From Coleofasciculus sp. FACHB-T130 (lineage in GTDB: Bacteria; Cyanobacteriota; Cyanobacteriia; Cyanobacteriales; FACHB-T130), in assembly GCF_014695375.1 (NCBI RefSeq), contig NZ_JACJOG010000046.1, positions 62,001-126,000 of the forward strand: a stretch of 64,000 bases of DNA, given 5' to 3'. The position numbers and the translations under genes are program-made. Below, piece after piece: positions 6,561 through 17,255 of the stretch. Numbering within the stretch: position 1 is the first letter of the stretch; each line of letters starts with the position of its first letter. A model generated the notes under the pieces. That model worked only from the letters and a program-made list of their open reading frames with translations. It ran no database searches and was not told where the DNA came from.

Positions 6561-8072
6561 GTGCAATCAAGCGATCGCAATGAGATATCGAGCGAAAATG
6601 GATCTGTAGCTTCTTCTAATCTAGCCTTGAGCCATCCTCAATTATCCCAAACCAATGCCGCTGTTGGGGGTCACACATCCTCTGCACGCAGCACTCTGCA
6701 AGAAACTCACTTCAATCGCGCTCGTGCCAGTCTGCGGCAAGCGCTGTCTTGGTATTCCCACTCTCGCAGCCAACGGCACCCTTCAAAATTAGAAGCAACC
6801 GCAGCGCTGCAAACTGAACTGGATTTTTTAAAGTCTACGCTGGATAAGTTAGACCAGGGTGTGATTCGGATAGCCGCTTTTGGTTTAGTCAGTCGCGGCA
6901 AATCAGCAGTGTTAAATGCCTTAGTGGGGCAGAAAATTCTGCAAACTGGGCCGCTGAATGGGGTGACTCAGTGGCCCCGTTCCGTGCGCTGGACGCCTAA
7001 CGCGGCGGGTAAGGTGCAGGTGGAATTGATTGATACGCCTGGATTGGATGAAATTCAGGGGCAAGCGCGAGCAGAAATGGCGCGGGAAGTAGCGCGTCAA
7101 TCTGACCTGATTTTGTTTGTGGTGGCAGGTGATATCACGCGAACGGAGTATCAGGCACTGTGCGAATTGCGCCTGAGCCAGAAGCCTTTAATTTTAGTAT
7201 TTAACAAGATTGACCTATATCCGGAGCAAGACCGACAAGCGATTTATCAACAGTTGCAAATTTTGGGTGCTGGCAGTCGGGAGACGCGATCGCTTCCGTC
7301 TTTACAAGAGGATGAAATTGTCATGGTGGCGGCGGAACCTGCACCCCTAGAGGTGCGTGTAGAGTGGCCCGATGGTCGCGTCACGCAGGAATGGGAGACG
7401 CCGCCGCCGCAGGTGGATGAATTGAAGCAGAAGATTTTGGGAATTCTGAATCGAGAAGGGCGATCGCTTTTAGCGCTCAATGCCTTAGTTCAGGCAAGAG
7501 AAGCTGAAGCAAGCATTGCTCAGAAAGTGGTGGCGGCTCGTGAAACTGAGGCGGAGCAGCTAATTTGGAGCTATGTGAGATACAAAGCGATCGCGGTTGC
7601 GCTCAATCCGATTGCTGTTCTGGATGTTTTGGCAGGAACGGTGGCGGATTTGGCGCTAATTCGCTCCTTGTCGCGGCTGTATGGGTTGCCGATGACGGGT
7701 TATGAAGTTGGAAAGCTTTGGAAAACCATTGTGTTTAGTTCGGGCGGCTTGCTGCTGGGTGAATTCGGCAGTAGTTTAGTTTTCGGGTTGGGCAAGAGTG
7801 CGGCAGCGATTGGGGCTGGGGAGAGTCCAACCAATATTACGGCTTATGGCGGTGCAGCGATCGCCCAAGCTGGTATCGCCGGATATGGAGCTTATGCAGT
7901 CGGTCGGGCGGCGCAGGTGTATCTAGAGCAAGGCTGCACGTGGGGACAGTTGGGAGCGAATACCGTCATTCAAGAGATTCTCAATCAGGTAGAACCGAAT
8001 ACAATTCTTTATCGCTTGCGGCAGGAATTGTTGCAATTCGGCGGAACATCTCCAAGCAATCAAAGCAAATAG
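6561..8072 (+). CDS. Dynamin-like GTPase with C-terminal membrane-associated domain
   Basis: The GTPase core is intact: G1 GLVSRGKS, G3 DTPGLDE, G4 NKID. A C-terminal region of about 180 residues with long hydrophobic helices (IAVALNPIAVLDVLAG, then glycine-rich stretches) resembles the DUF697 membrane module of cyanobacterial GTPases. A paralog lies at 38286-39761. The open frame extends upstream to 6486 but that part overlaps the divergent gene. The first usable start outside the overlap is a GTG at 6561, so the true start is uncertain. Role: probably membrane remodelling or an unassigned regulatory GTPase. Confidence 0.7.
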   Translation: MQSSDRNEISSENGSVASSNLALSHPQLSQTNAAVGGHTSSARSTLQETHFNRARASLRQALSWYSHSRSQRHPSKLEATAALQTELDFLKSTLDKLDQGVIRIAAFGLVSRGKSAVLNALVGQKILQTGPLNGVTQWPRSVRWTPNAAGKVQVELIDTPGLDEIQGQARAEMAREVARQSDLILFVVAGDITRTEYQALCELRLSQKPLILVFNKIDLYPEQDRQAIYQQLQILGAGSRETRSLPSLQEDEIVMVAAEPAPLEVRVEWPDGRVTQEWETPPPQVDELKQKILGILNREGRSLLALNALVQAREAEASIAQKVVAARETEAEQLIWSYVRYKAIAVALNPIAVLDVLAGTVADLALIRSLSRLYGLPMTGYEVGKLWKTIVFSSGGLLLGEFGSSLVFGLGKSAAAIGAGESPTNITAYGGAAIAQAGIAGYGAYAVGRAAQVYLEQGCTWGQLGANTVIQEILNQVEPNTILYRLRQELLQFGGTSPSNQSK

Positions 8073-8096
8073 ATGAACGCAAAACCTAACCCCCAA

Positions 8097-8119
8097 CCCC
8101 TTCCCTCACAGGGAAGGGG
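8097..8119. repeat. REP-like palindrome
   Basis: CCCCTTCCC (8097-8105) and GGGAAGGGG (8111-8119) form a 9-bp stem just after the GTPase stop codon. Similar pyrimidine/purine-rich palindromes occur at 14549 and inside the GTPase gene at 39249, so it is a dispersed family. It could also aid termination, though no T run follows. Confidence 0.55.
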
Positions 8120-8161
8120 CGCAGGAGAAGTTCTCAGTGTAATTCAACTTTTAAATTCAGA

Positions 8162-8425
8162 TCAAGATTGTACTTGGGAAGAATCAGCACCACGATCGGC
8201 AGCGCCTAATTCTGATTCTGCACGGCTTCGCATGGACTCTTGTAAGTGTTCGTCGTGGTGACGGTGCTGCGACATCAATTCCCGTGCCTGTTCTTGGGTA
8301 TGGGCGTCAGCAGGGTGAGTTTGATGTACCTCAGCCTCTGCACGGCTTCGCATGGACTCGTGTAAGTGTTCGTCGTGGTGACGGTGCTGCGCCATCAATT
8401 CCCGTGCTTGGTCTTGGGTACTCAT
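8162..8425 (-). CDS. Small histidine-rich tandem-repeat protein
   Basis: An 87-residue hydrophilic protein made of two near-identical units, each close to QARELMSQHRHHDEHLQES followed by MRSRAE. At the DNA level the two copies are almost perfect over about 80 bp, so the duplication is recent or kept alike. Each unit would form a charged helix with an RHHDEH cluster that could bind metal; this is inference. The start at 8425 is chosen because translation beyond it loses the repeat character. Family unknown to me. Confidence 0.55.
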   Translation of the reverse strand: MSTQDQARELMAQHRHHDEHLHESMRSRAEAEVHQTHPADAHTQEQARELMSQHRHHDEHLQESMRSRAESELGAADRGADSSQVQS

Positions 8426-8509
8426 GCTTTGACCCTCTACTTTTAAGGCTTGCTTCTGTCTCAATTTGACCTGAATAGAGCCAAACGGTATCAAAACTGA
8501 CAGAAAAAT

Positions 8510-9334
8510 TTACGATTTAAGATTATCTCGAAAGTGAGATGCAGCGGATTCGGTAATCTGTTTAATGGCTTGCAAACTCGGCGGTAGTGTGGCGCTATCC
8601 ATATCCAACCACAACAGATACTCGATATTACCAGCAGGCCCGGTCACTGGCGACCAACTTAAGCCGCGATATTGCCATCCCAACGGTTGCGCGGCTTGTA
8701 ATACTTGGAAAATAGCATCTGCTTGATCGTCAGGATCTCGCACCACACCTTTTTTACCAACACGCGATCGCCCGACTTCAAACTGCGGCTTTACTAGCAA
8801 TACCGCTTCTCTAGGAGGCTGTGTCAATTTCCACAAAGCATCGAGAATTTTGGTTAGGGAAATAAACGACACATCTACAACCGTTAAATCTGCTGGCTGT
8901 TCATCACCGTACAATTCCTCTGGTGTGAGATAGCGCAGATTAGTCCGTTCTTTCAACACTACCCGCGTATCATTGCGTAATTTCCAGTCAGCTTGTCCGT
9001 AACCGACATCAACGCCATAAACTTTTTTTGCCCCAGCTTGCAGCAAACAATCGGTGAATCCGCCAGTAGAAATTCCGCCATCTAAGCAAATTCGATCTTG
9101 TACGGAAATGCCAAATTCTTCAAGTGCTTTGGAGAGTTTTTCACCGCCTCTGGAAACAAAACGCGATCGCTCTTTAATTTTAATTTGCGCCTCGGTTTCT
9201 ACCTCCGTTCCCGGCTTATCAATGACTTGCTGATTAACCATTACTTCACCGGCACGTATTAGCCGTTGTGCTAACTGCCGGGAGGTGCATAAATCAAGTT
9301 CTACTAATAAGGTGTCAAGTCGTTGTTTCGCCAT
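8510..9334 (-). CDS. tlyA: TlyA-family rRNA 2'-O-methyltransferase
   Basis: 274 residues. An N-terminal S4 RNA-binding domain (LDTLLVELDLCTSRQLAQRL, residues about 5-65) is followed by an FtsJ-like Rossmann methyltransferase: SRGGEKLSKAL, then DGGISTGGFTD as the SAM-binding motif, VYGVDVGYGQ, and TVVDVSFISL. TlyA enzymes methylate ribose in 16S and/or 23S rRNA; many are still annotated as hemolysin A. The SAM motif has GGIS where most members have IGAS. Length is normal. It lies upstream of a spacer and appears to be transcribed alone. Confidence 0.88.
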   Translation of the reverse strand: MAKQRLDTLLVELDLCTSRQLAQRLIRAGEVMVNQQVIDKPGTEVETEAQIKIKERSRFVSRGGEKLSKALEEFGISVQDRICLDGGISTGGFTDCLLQAGAKKVYGVDVGYGQADWKLRNDTRVVLKERTNLRYLTPEELYGDEQPADLTVVDVSFISLTKILDALWKLTQPPREAVLLVKPQFEVGRSRVGKKGVVRDPDDQADAIFQVLQAAQPLGWQYRGLSWSPVTGPAGNIEYLLWLDMDSATLPPSLQAIKQITESAASHFRDNLKS

Positions 9335-9575
9335 TAATTATATATATTAGGGATTGCTTGCGTGCAAGTTAATAGAGCAAAGCGATCGCAATCGAAAAGG
9401 AACTCCGCTGGTTAGTTATTACACACTATTTAAAGGATAGCTACTTAATCGCTTACCTCCCAGGTTCTTCGCCCCTTCCTCCCACGTTCGCTGCTTCGAT
9501 CGAGTCGAAGCCACGGATACTTATCCTCTCGTAAACAGTATGTATGCTCTAAAAGTTAGGGCACGCAAGCATTAC

Positions 9576-10373
9576 CTAGACAATTAATGCCTCCAAAAAA
9601 CCACGCTTTCCAAGTCGCGCGATCGCAGATGCAACTTGCAGTCTTGGACAAGCGAGAGTTTCAGCAGTAGCGCTGATATCTAGAGAACCAAGACGCTGTA
9701 CCGTATCTAATACTTTACCGTCAAATTCCAAGTTACGGAATTCGCTAGTTAGCATAGCTACCATCTGACTGATCACATCTTTAGCATCGCGGACAGAGGC
9801 ACATTGTCCACTCGTGCCAGTTGCGATCGCGGTAAACGACTGCAACGTAGCGCGATCGCCTCCCATGCACAGCGCATGAACCGTTACTCGCTGATTTTCC
9901 GCCGCCGCCGTTACCGACTGCACCGTTAAACCATTAGGATATCGCGCCGGATCGGTATGCGTGAAGCCCTCAGCATCGCGATCTGCATGGAAACCGTGCG
10001 GCGGTGCATCACCCACCAACAAAATGAAACGACAACTGTTGCGTCTCCACTTCATCTGGTTAGCCGCATCCTGAACACCATCATAAACAGCTTCCGGATG
10101 ATCTCCACCCCCATTCGCTTCCAGTTTGTTGATGTTCTTCTGCATCTCCTGCAACTTTGCAGTCAGCGGATAGATGCGAGTTACAAAACTGGTGTCTTGT
10201 GGAGGGTGATCGCGGTATTCTACTAAACCGACTTGCAAATTGATATCACTGTCAGCTGACAACAAACGAATTGTATCCAGCAATTGTTGTTTTGCTTCTT
10301 GGATGAAACTACCCATACTGCCAGTTGTATCAATTACAAAGCAAACATCAACATGATTGAGAGCTTTTTTCAT
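9576..10373 (-). CDS. von Willebrand factor A domain protein
   Basis: About 265 residues. The start MKKALNHVDVCF is preceded by a GGTGGTGAG ribosome-binding site; a GTG four codons upstream is less likely. A complete vWA domain fills residues 8-190, with MIDAS motif DTTGSM at the N-terminus and a GGDHPEAVYDG segment providing the conserved acidic and Thr/Gly positions. A short winged-helix-like tail (LDISATAETLACPRLQVASAIARLGKRGF) follows. vWA domains assemble complexes through metal-bridged contacts. Its partner is unknown. The Ro60-like protein 4 kb upstream on the same strand also carries a vWA domain. Confidence 0.75.
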   Translation of the reverse strand: MKKALNHVDVCFVIDTTGSMGSFIQEAKQQLLDTIRLLSADSDINLQVGLVEYRDHPPQDTSFVTRIYPLTAKLQEMQKNINKLEANGGGDHPEAVYDGVQDAANQMKWRRNSCRFILLVGDAPPHGFHADRDAEGFTHTDPARYPNGLTVQSVTAAAENQRVTVHALCMGGDRATLQSFTAIATGTSGQCASVRDAKDVISQMVAMLTSEFRNLEFDGKVLDTVQRLGSLDISATAETLACPRLQVASAIARLGKRGFLEALIV

Positions 10374-10621
10374 CAGTCTCACCACCTTTAAAATTAGATA
10401 ATCGTTAAATACTTAAATGCGTAAGCGTTGCAGCGCCTTAGTGCGAAGCACTACACAAATCAAACCGCTTGGTGAGCAATTCCCCAAAGCAGTGCTGCTT
10501 TTTTGTAATACACATACTACAATATTGCCCTACTCTCCTGCGATCGTCAAGGCATCATCATAAAGCCGTTGACCAATGCGTGTAGCCGTTGGCTATCAAG
10601 TCATCTAGCACTTTTTTAACG

Positions 10622-10885
10622 CTAGAGATATGCGATCTCGCGTTGCAGTTCTTCCTTAGCGATCATGTCATCAAAAGGTGAGATGTCATAAACAAACATC
10701 AGTTCAGCTAGCTGCCACCGATCTATATCTAACAGTTTTGCTGCCCTTTCTGCACTGATGTTACTTTGCCTCAGCAGTTCCATCACAAACGCCTCATGCG
10801 CTTTGCATCGAGCTTGGGCTAGATGTTCTTCAGATACTTTAGGGACTGCTGCAGTAAACTTAACCTCAATCTTTGATGCTGTCAT
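10622..10885 (-). CDS. UPF0175-like small protein, possible antitoxin
   Basis: An 87-residue protein with a helix-turn-helix-like C-terminal half (QSNISAERAAKLLDIDRWQLAELMFVYDIS) of the UPF0175 type, which resembles type II antitoxins. No obvious PIN-type toxin lies beside it; the next gene upstream on this strand is the NERD helicase. It may be an orphan antitoxin or a small DNA-binding regulator. Confidence 0.55.
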   Translation of the reverse strand: MTASKIEVKFTAAVPKVSEEHLAQARCKAHEAFVMELLRQSNISAERAAKLLDIDRWQLAELMFVYDISPFDDMIAKEELQREIAYL

Positions 10886-10905
10886 TTCTTCTTAAAACTC
10901 GCTGT

Positions 10906-12915
10906 TCACTCAATCCATTCAATGAAGTCTGGACATTTGGCAGCTAAATTTCTCAAAATAAGAGCATATTCTGATTGTGGATTTTTTATAGTTATAACTA
11001 AAGTATCAATTGCTCTTGTAAATGGTATCATACACCATCTATACGCAGGTTCTTCTCTTACTTTTTGTGAGTTATTTAGATTAAGGCTCAGTTGCTCTTC
11101 TTCAAAATTGTTCAATTTAGACTTTTTGTATTCAAAAAATTCATCCATTCCCAGACATACAACAGTCCAGCCTTCCAAACCTCTACAAGAGTCATAAGGC
11201 AATACGCGAATCTCTTCCACCTCTTTCGGATAGTCCGATCTATTTCCAGAGTGGGTTCCATCCCATAACTTGATACCCCATTCATTCCATTTTGGGCTTA
11301 ATTTAAAACTGCTATTAGTAACTTTTCCCTCATCACTATAAGTTTTATCAACAAGGCTTGGTGGAACTAGGAAAAGCATTTCATAAGGTTTATTGCCAGA
11401 CTCTTCACACTCATCCAGTAACCTTTGGTGCAAAGAAGGATTATACTCTTCAGATGTAATAATAATTTTTCCTCCGAGTAAGTCATCTTTTGGCTCTAAG
11501 TCCCAGGTTAATCCAACCTGTGCAGCATAGTGTTTTTCAAATCGGCATAGGTTTGCTGTTTGTCTCAGTGACCTTTTCTGCGGGACTATTGGATGATGGT
11601 CAACGCCAGTCAACCAGTCAGTTCTATTTGTACTCCGAATTAATTGGTCTATCCCATCTGCAATAATAAAATTTTTAGTTTCAAAAATAGTGAACAGGAT
11701 TTCTTTTTCATCTTCTGGCCAATCTTGACATTCATCGATTAATACCTTATCCCAAGCAACCTCATCATGCTTTTTCTTCATTAGCCGCTGGATATCATTG
11801 GTATTTAAAAGTCCTTTCTTAATATAAGAAAGCATTTTCTGTTTTAAGTCGTCATAATGCTCTATAAAATATCCGTCTTCCTGCTCGTGTATATCAATTC
11901 CAAAGCCGATCATGAGACTTCGCATGAAAGAATGTACGGTTCTAACAGCAATAGTAGGAGCGGCAATGTCATCACTAACGTGAGCGAGAGCAATCATCCG
12001 TTTAAGATCAGATACAAGAGCTTTGTTATAAGTAAGAATTAGGCAACGTTGCTCATTTTTTACATACAAATTATAGGAAATGTGAAGCAGTTTCACTGTT
12101 TTGCCAGTGCCAGCTCTGCCACGTAACACTACCAATCTTTTGCCTATAGCGTTTGCATACTTTTGATTTTTTAAAATCTCTATTTTTGTAATATTATCAA
12201 GCCTGCTTTTTGTGAGCTTGCCTATACCTTTTTTCGCTTTCTCAAAAACAGAAAATACTTCATCAAGGCCATCAAATATTTCTGAAGATTTAATCCGGGT
12301 GCAAGAAATATCCCAGTAGCCTCCACCATCACCAGGATAAAAATAAGGAAAACATTGTTCACAGGCAAGTTCTAAAATTTGAATAAATGTTGGAGTTGAA
12401 TGCAATACATTATGAGGGTAGTTCGGTAGGTCAACTAAATTAATATTTCTAAACCAAATAAAATTACAAATATAAGGACTCCACCCAATTTTATCTTTAA
12501 AAAAATTTAGTAGTGAGTATTTTTGCTGTTCGTTTTGGTTGGTTGCATCATGCCATTTATTTTTATAAAGCACTAAACTGCGAAGTGCTTCAAAACTAAT
12601 CTTTTCTATAGGATGGTCTTTCACTTCAATTACAAAACAAAAGTTTTTGATGTTGACAATTTTCTTGGAATAATCGGTTATTTTTCTACCTTGTTTACCT
12701 TTAGAGTTTAACGTACAAGGAAACGTAGAAAATTGATTAAAAACCATGATGTCTATATCTTTGGTTTCCTGTCCATACAAAGTCAAATTAGGAGCAATTA
12801 AAATTCTGCCGTTCCTAGATGGCTCAATATCTCTTTCAAAAATTGCTTTTAAAGTTTTAGCAGCTTGGTATTCATTGCTGCCTGGATTACCAGGTGTTAT
12901 CTCTACTGTAATCAT
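10906..12915 (-). CDS. NERD-domain DNA/RNA helicase
   Basis: 669 residues from the start MITVEITPGNPGSNEYQA. The first ~170 residues match a NERD (nuclease-related) domain: GSNEYQAAK, a KDIDIMVF metal-binding-type strand, and CFVIEVKDHPI. A UvrD/Rep-type helicase core follows, with Walker A LRGRAGTGKT and Walker B LIDECQDW, and TRAID near the end as the last helicase motif. NERD-helicase fusions occur in defence islands and DNA repair. The region is AT-richer than its neighbours, fitting acquired DNA. A further 32 codons upstream are open but look unlike coding sequence. Confidence 0.75.
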   Translation of the reverse strand: MITVEITPGNPGSNEYQAAKTLKAIFERDIEPSRNGRILIAPNLTLYGQETKDIDIMVFNQFSTFPCTLNSKGKQGRKITDYSKKIVNIKNFCFVIEVKDHPIEKISFEALRSLVLYKNKWHDATNQNEQQKYSLLNFFKDKIGWSPYICNFIWFRNINLVDLPNYPHNVLHSTPTFIQILELACEQCFPYFYPGDGGGYWDISCTRIKSSEIFDGLDEVFSVFEKAKKGIGKLTKSRLDNITKIEILKNQKYANAIGKRLVVLRGRAGTGKTVKLLHISYNLYVKNEQRCLILTYNKALVSDLKRMIALAHVSDDIAAPTIAVRTVHSFMRSLMIGFGIDIHEQEDGYFIEHYDDLKQKMLSYIKKGLLNTNDIQRLMKKKHDEVAWDKVLIDECQDWPEDEKEILFTIFETKNFIIADGIDQLIRSTNRTDWLTGVDHHPIVPQKRSLRQTANLCRFEKHYAAQVGLTWDLEPKDDLLGGKIIITSEEYNPSLHQRLLDECEESGNKPYEMLFLVPPSLVDKTYSDEGKVTNSSFKLSPKWNEWGIKLWDGTHSGNRSDYPKEVEEIRVLPYDSCRGLEGWTVVCLGMDEFFEYKKSKLNNFEEEQLSLNLNNSQKVREEPAYRWCMIPFTRAIDTLVITIKNPQSEYALILRNLAAKCPDFIEWIE

Positions 12916-13047
12916 TTCAGAAGCTTCATCGGCATAACAGTTGTCCTCAATTATAGTGTAAGGGCTGCTGCTCCGAGAGTCAGTACGGCATCCAAGATGA
13001 CCGCCCCTCAAGAATTACAAGCTATAACCCTAAGTGCGATCGCATCC

Positions 13048-13713
13048 TCAGCAATCCTCTTTTTCCCGCAGTTTCTCTCTTACCCACTTACGCCAAGCAC
13101 GTATAAAAGTAGTATCGTCCTGGGTTTCTGCTTGCTGTAAAAATTGATTAATAATTTCTACTGATACAAATGGAAACGTTGGACTATTCTCACAGAGATT
13201 GTATGTTCCTGTCTGTAACTGGTTAATTTCTACCCGTTCCTTAACGTAACGCCAAACTTCAGAAACTCCTAATTGACTGTAAATTTGTAGTCTTCTACTA
13301 GAGGGACTGGTAATATCAACCTCAATTACTAAATCAGGTGCAGTATCTTTGGTAAGGTCTATCGTTCTACCCTGAATGCGCTCAATATTTTGGATGTAAT
13401 AGCAAGAATCTGGTTCTGCACCACGCTGCAAATCTTCTCGATTTAGAGTTGTTGAACGAAATCCTTTTATGGGTAAGTCCAACTCTTCAGTTAATGCCTC
13501 GATCATCCGTTCCAAAAGCTTCGTGTTAGTTTCGTGGCGGTCGGACGGCATTGTAATTTCTAATACACCTCGATCGTAGGCAAGACGAGAAGAACGATTA
13601 TCCCCCATTTCAGTTAACAATGCTTGATAAGTTTGCCAACTAACCCCTTGCAGGATAACTCGATGGGTGCGTTCTCTAGGTATATCTTGAACTGGCAGGG
13701 AAGGGCTTGCCAT
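13048..13713 (-). CDS. Uma2-family (DUF820) endonuclease-like protein
   Basis: 221 residues. The fold is a PD-(D/E)XK-type nuclease as in the Uma2 family, very numerous in cyanobacteria: SRLAYDRGVLEITMPS, EPDSCYYI, and APDLVIEVDITSPS with the catalytic-type Asp/Glu. Multi-copy Uma2 proteins are often linked to mobile DNA, though their role is not settled. It is separated from the NERD helicase by about 130 bp. Confidence 0.8.
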   Translation of the reverse strand: MASPSLPVQDIPRERTHRVILQGVSWQTYQALLTEMGDNRSSRLAYDRGVLEITMPSDRHETNTKLLERMIEALTEELDLPIKGFRSTTLNREDLQRGAEPDSCYYIQNIERIQGRTIDLTKDTAPDLVIEVDITSPSSRRLQIYSQLGVSEVWRYVKERVEINQLQTGTYNLCENSPTFPFVSVEIINQFLQQAETQDDTTFIRAWRKWVREKLREKEDC

Positions 13714-13841
13714 TGTTTCAACTTTTTATTATTGAGACTATCCTATCTTGGAAGTGCTGAGTGGTGAGTATAAGTAGCTTAACGATTCTGAAGAAAGTAG
13801 GGTAGACAAGATGCCCACCCCACAAGTATAAGCTCTCAGCT

Positions 13842-14501
13842 TTATTCCCTACCGACCATTTGTGCAGCCACTTCTTCGGCAAAGTTGCTTTCTGGCTTTT
13901 CAATGCCTTCGCCTAACTTAAAGCGGACAAAGCGACGCACTTGGATATTTTCGCCCAGTTGGGCGACGCTTTGCTTAACCAGTTCTTCCACCACAATACT
14001 TTGGTTGCGAACGTAAGGCTGATCCATCAAAGACATTTCTTTCAGGCGTTTTTCAATTCGTCCTTGAAGAATTTTTTCTTTGATGTTTGCTGGTTTGCTA
14101 GCCAAGTCATCGCGTCCCCTTTCGATTTCTGTTTCTTTCGCAACAATTTCAGTCGGAATGTCTGCTACCTTTACATACTCCACATTCGGACAAGCGGCAA
14201 TTTGCATGGCGATGTTCCGCACCAGGGTTTGAAATACTTCACTGCGACTTACAAAATCACTTTCGCAGTTCACTTCTACTAGCACCCCAACTTTACCGCC
14301 AGTATGAATGTAGCTGTCAATAATTCCTTCTGCCGAAATACGATGGCTGCCGCCGCATGTTCTACTCATACTTTTTTGGCGCAACCATGCGATCGCTTTG
14401 GTCATATCGCCATTGGTTTCATCCAGCGCCTTCTTACAATTCATCATGCCTGCACCTGTTTGTAGGCGCAGTTGTTTGACAACTTGTGCAGTTATTTCCA
14501 C
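13842..14501 (-). CDS. tsf-like: EF-Ts paralog (diverged)
   Basis: 219 residues, the short cyanobacterial/plastid EF-Ts form. The UBA-like N-terminus with [23 protein letters not shown] is followed by the core domain with [26 protein letters not shown], and the C-terminal [22 protein letters not shown]-Ts exchanges GDP on EF-Tu. Here TDFV, a main EF-Tu contact, is SDFV, and the loop before ISAEGII is altered ([13 protein letters not shown]). Housekeeping tsf normally follows rpsB, which is absent here. The gene instead follows the Ro60-like gene, 150 bp downstream on the same strand. I infer a second, locus-specific EF-Ts; if the genome has no other tsf this reading fails. Confidence 0.8.
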   Translation of the reverse strand: MEITAQVVKQLRLQTGAGMMNCKKALDETNGDMTKAIAWLRQKSMSRTCGGSHRISAEGIIDSYIHTGGKVGVLVEVNCESDFVSRSEVFQTLVRNIAMQIAACPNVEYVKVADIPTEIVAKETEIERGRDDLASKPANIKEKILQGRIEKRLKEMSLMDQPYVRNQSIVVEELVKQSVAQLGENIQVRRFVRFKLGEGIEKPESNFAEEVAAQMVGRE

Positions 14502-14548
14502 CAGATTTGATTCCTCGTTGACTAATAATTTTGTTGACCTCTTCCCAA

Positions 14549-14581
14549 CCCCTCTCCTGCGGGGAGAGGGGCTTTTTTCTT
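14549..14581. repeat. REP-like palindrome with a T tract on the + strand
   Basis: CCCCTCTCC (14549-14557) pairs with GGAGAGGGG (14563-14571), followed on the + strand by CTTTTTTCTT. It sits between the Ro60-like and EF-Ts genes. For minus-strand transcripts it would be a stable hairpin without a T run, perhaps protecting or separating the two messages. It belongs to the same repeat type as 8097-8119. Confidence 0.5.
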
Positions 14582-14653
14582 CCCCTTTCTTACAAGAGGA
14601 AGGGGTTAGAGGTTAGGCTTTCTATGCTTCGATTTAGCCACAAGTGAGCCTAT

Positions 14654-16220
<1,567 letters not shown>

Positions 16221-16265
16221 GACAACTGCCATTATAATTTGCCAAGCAAGAGACTGTCATCCCTG

Positions 16266-16700
16266 CTAATCTAAAGGTTTCAAATCCGGTTCAGTCCAAC
16301 TTATCCGAGCTTGCCAAGACATTAAGCGATCGCGACTGTAGTATTGCAAGGGAAAAGACTTATTTCCGTAAATTTTGATAAACTCGTTAACAATATCTAC
16401 GATAGAAAAATCTTTCCCCGCAATCGACAGATATCTACTGATGAGCCGAATCCAAAATAGAGTTATGGTTTCGTGATAGCCGCTGTCGTTGGTGGTTTGG
16501 ATGCCATTCACTTTGTTGTAGTGCTGGATGCGATCGCGTATGCAATTCGTCGCTTCTGCCTTCGAGTAACGAGTGAGATACCATACTGCAACCGTTAAGT
16601 GTGCATGATGATTCCACTCGTCTCGTGGCAATGTGCAATTCTTGAATGCTGCGATTAGATTTTCTATTTCATCGACTGTCTGGTATTTCACAACGACCAT
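16266..16700 (-). CDS. Conserved protein of unknown function, coupled to the L7/L12 paralog
   Basis: 144 residues, soluble and helical. Visible conserved-looking parts are LPRDEWNHHAHLTVAVWYL, NDSGYHETITLFW, and the C-terminal YYSRDRLMSWQARISWTEPDL. I recall similar hypothetical proteins in many bacteria but no function. The His cluster (WNHHAH, GYHET) could bind metal or be catalytic; this is inference. Its ATG overlaps the stop codon of the L7/L12-like gene as TAATG, so the two are translationally coupled and likely made in fixed ratio. Confidence 0.7.
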   Translation of the reverse strand: MVVVKYQTVDEIENLIAAFKNCTLPRDEWNHHAHLTVAVWYLTRYSKAEATNCIRDRIQHYNKVNGIQTTNDSGYHETITLFWIRLISRYLSIAGKDFSIVDIVNEFIKIYGNKSFPLQYYSRDRLMSWQARISWTEPDLKPLD

Positions 16701-17083
16701 TACTTAAGAGCTACTTTCGCACCTGCTACTTCTAGCTGTTGCTTGATGTCGTTGGCATCTGCGAGAGCGATCGCTTCTTTCACCACTTTCGGCGCTGAAT
16801 CAACAAAATCTTTTGCTGACTTCAGATCCAAATTAGTCAAAGTCCGTACAACTTTGAGGATTGCAATCTTCTTATCAGCAGGAACTTCCTCCAAAACTAC
16901 ATCAAACTCAGTTTTTACAGAAAGTTCTTCACCTTTTTCCTCGATTATTTCAATAATACCTGTCTGCTGGCGAGGCGAACCATCAACTCGAAAAGTGGCT
17001 TCAACTTGCTTAACTAATTCTGCCGCTTCGGTTAGTGTTAAAGATTTTACTTGCTCTAGAATCTTAATTGTTTTTACAGACAT
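16700..17083 (-). CDS. rplL-like: Ribosomal protein L7/L12 paralog (diverged)
   Basis: 127 residues from the ATG at 17083, preceded by a GAGGAG site. The N-terminal dimerisation/L10-binding part is close to bLI2 (ILEQVKSLTLTEAAELVKQVE), then a short hinge, then the C-terminal factor-binding domain (KTEFDVVLEEVPADKKIAILK, VVRTLTNLDLKSAKDFVDSAP). The usual TGLGLKEAK is TNLDLKSAK, so a conserved Gly of the factor-binding surface is changed. Housekeeping rplL lies with rplJ in the rplKAJL cluster; neither rplJ nor rpoB is here. It sits between two Y-like RNAs and upstream of the Ro60-like gene. I infer a paralog able to recruit translational GTPases to another particle. Confidence 0.85.
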   Translation of the reverse strand: MSVKTIKILEQVKSLTLTEAAELVKQVEATFRVDGSPRQQTGIIEIIEEKGEELSVKTEFDVVLEEVPADKKIAILKVVRTLTNLDLKSAKDFVDSAPKVVKEAIALADANDIKQQLEVAGAKVALK

Positions 17084-17121
17084 CTTTATACTTCTCCTCA
17101 TAATAAAAAATGAAATATTAT

Positions 17122-17249
<128 letters not shown>

Positions 17250-17255
17250 AAAAGT

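Noticed and set aside
8073-8261. A 62-codon open frame after the GTPase gene
   Set aside because: It overlaps the repeat protein on the other strand and starts in a REP-like palindrome.
13797-13823. Terminator after the EF-Ts-like gene
   Set aside because: It is a degenerate copy of a dispersed hairpin with several mismatches and no T run, so I do not call it a terminator.
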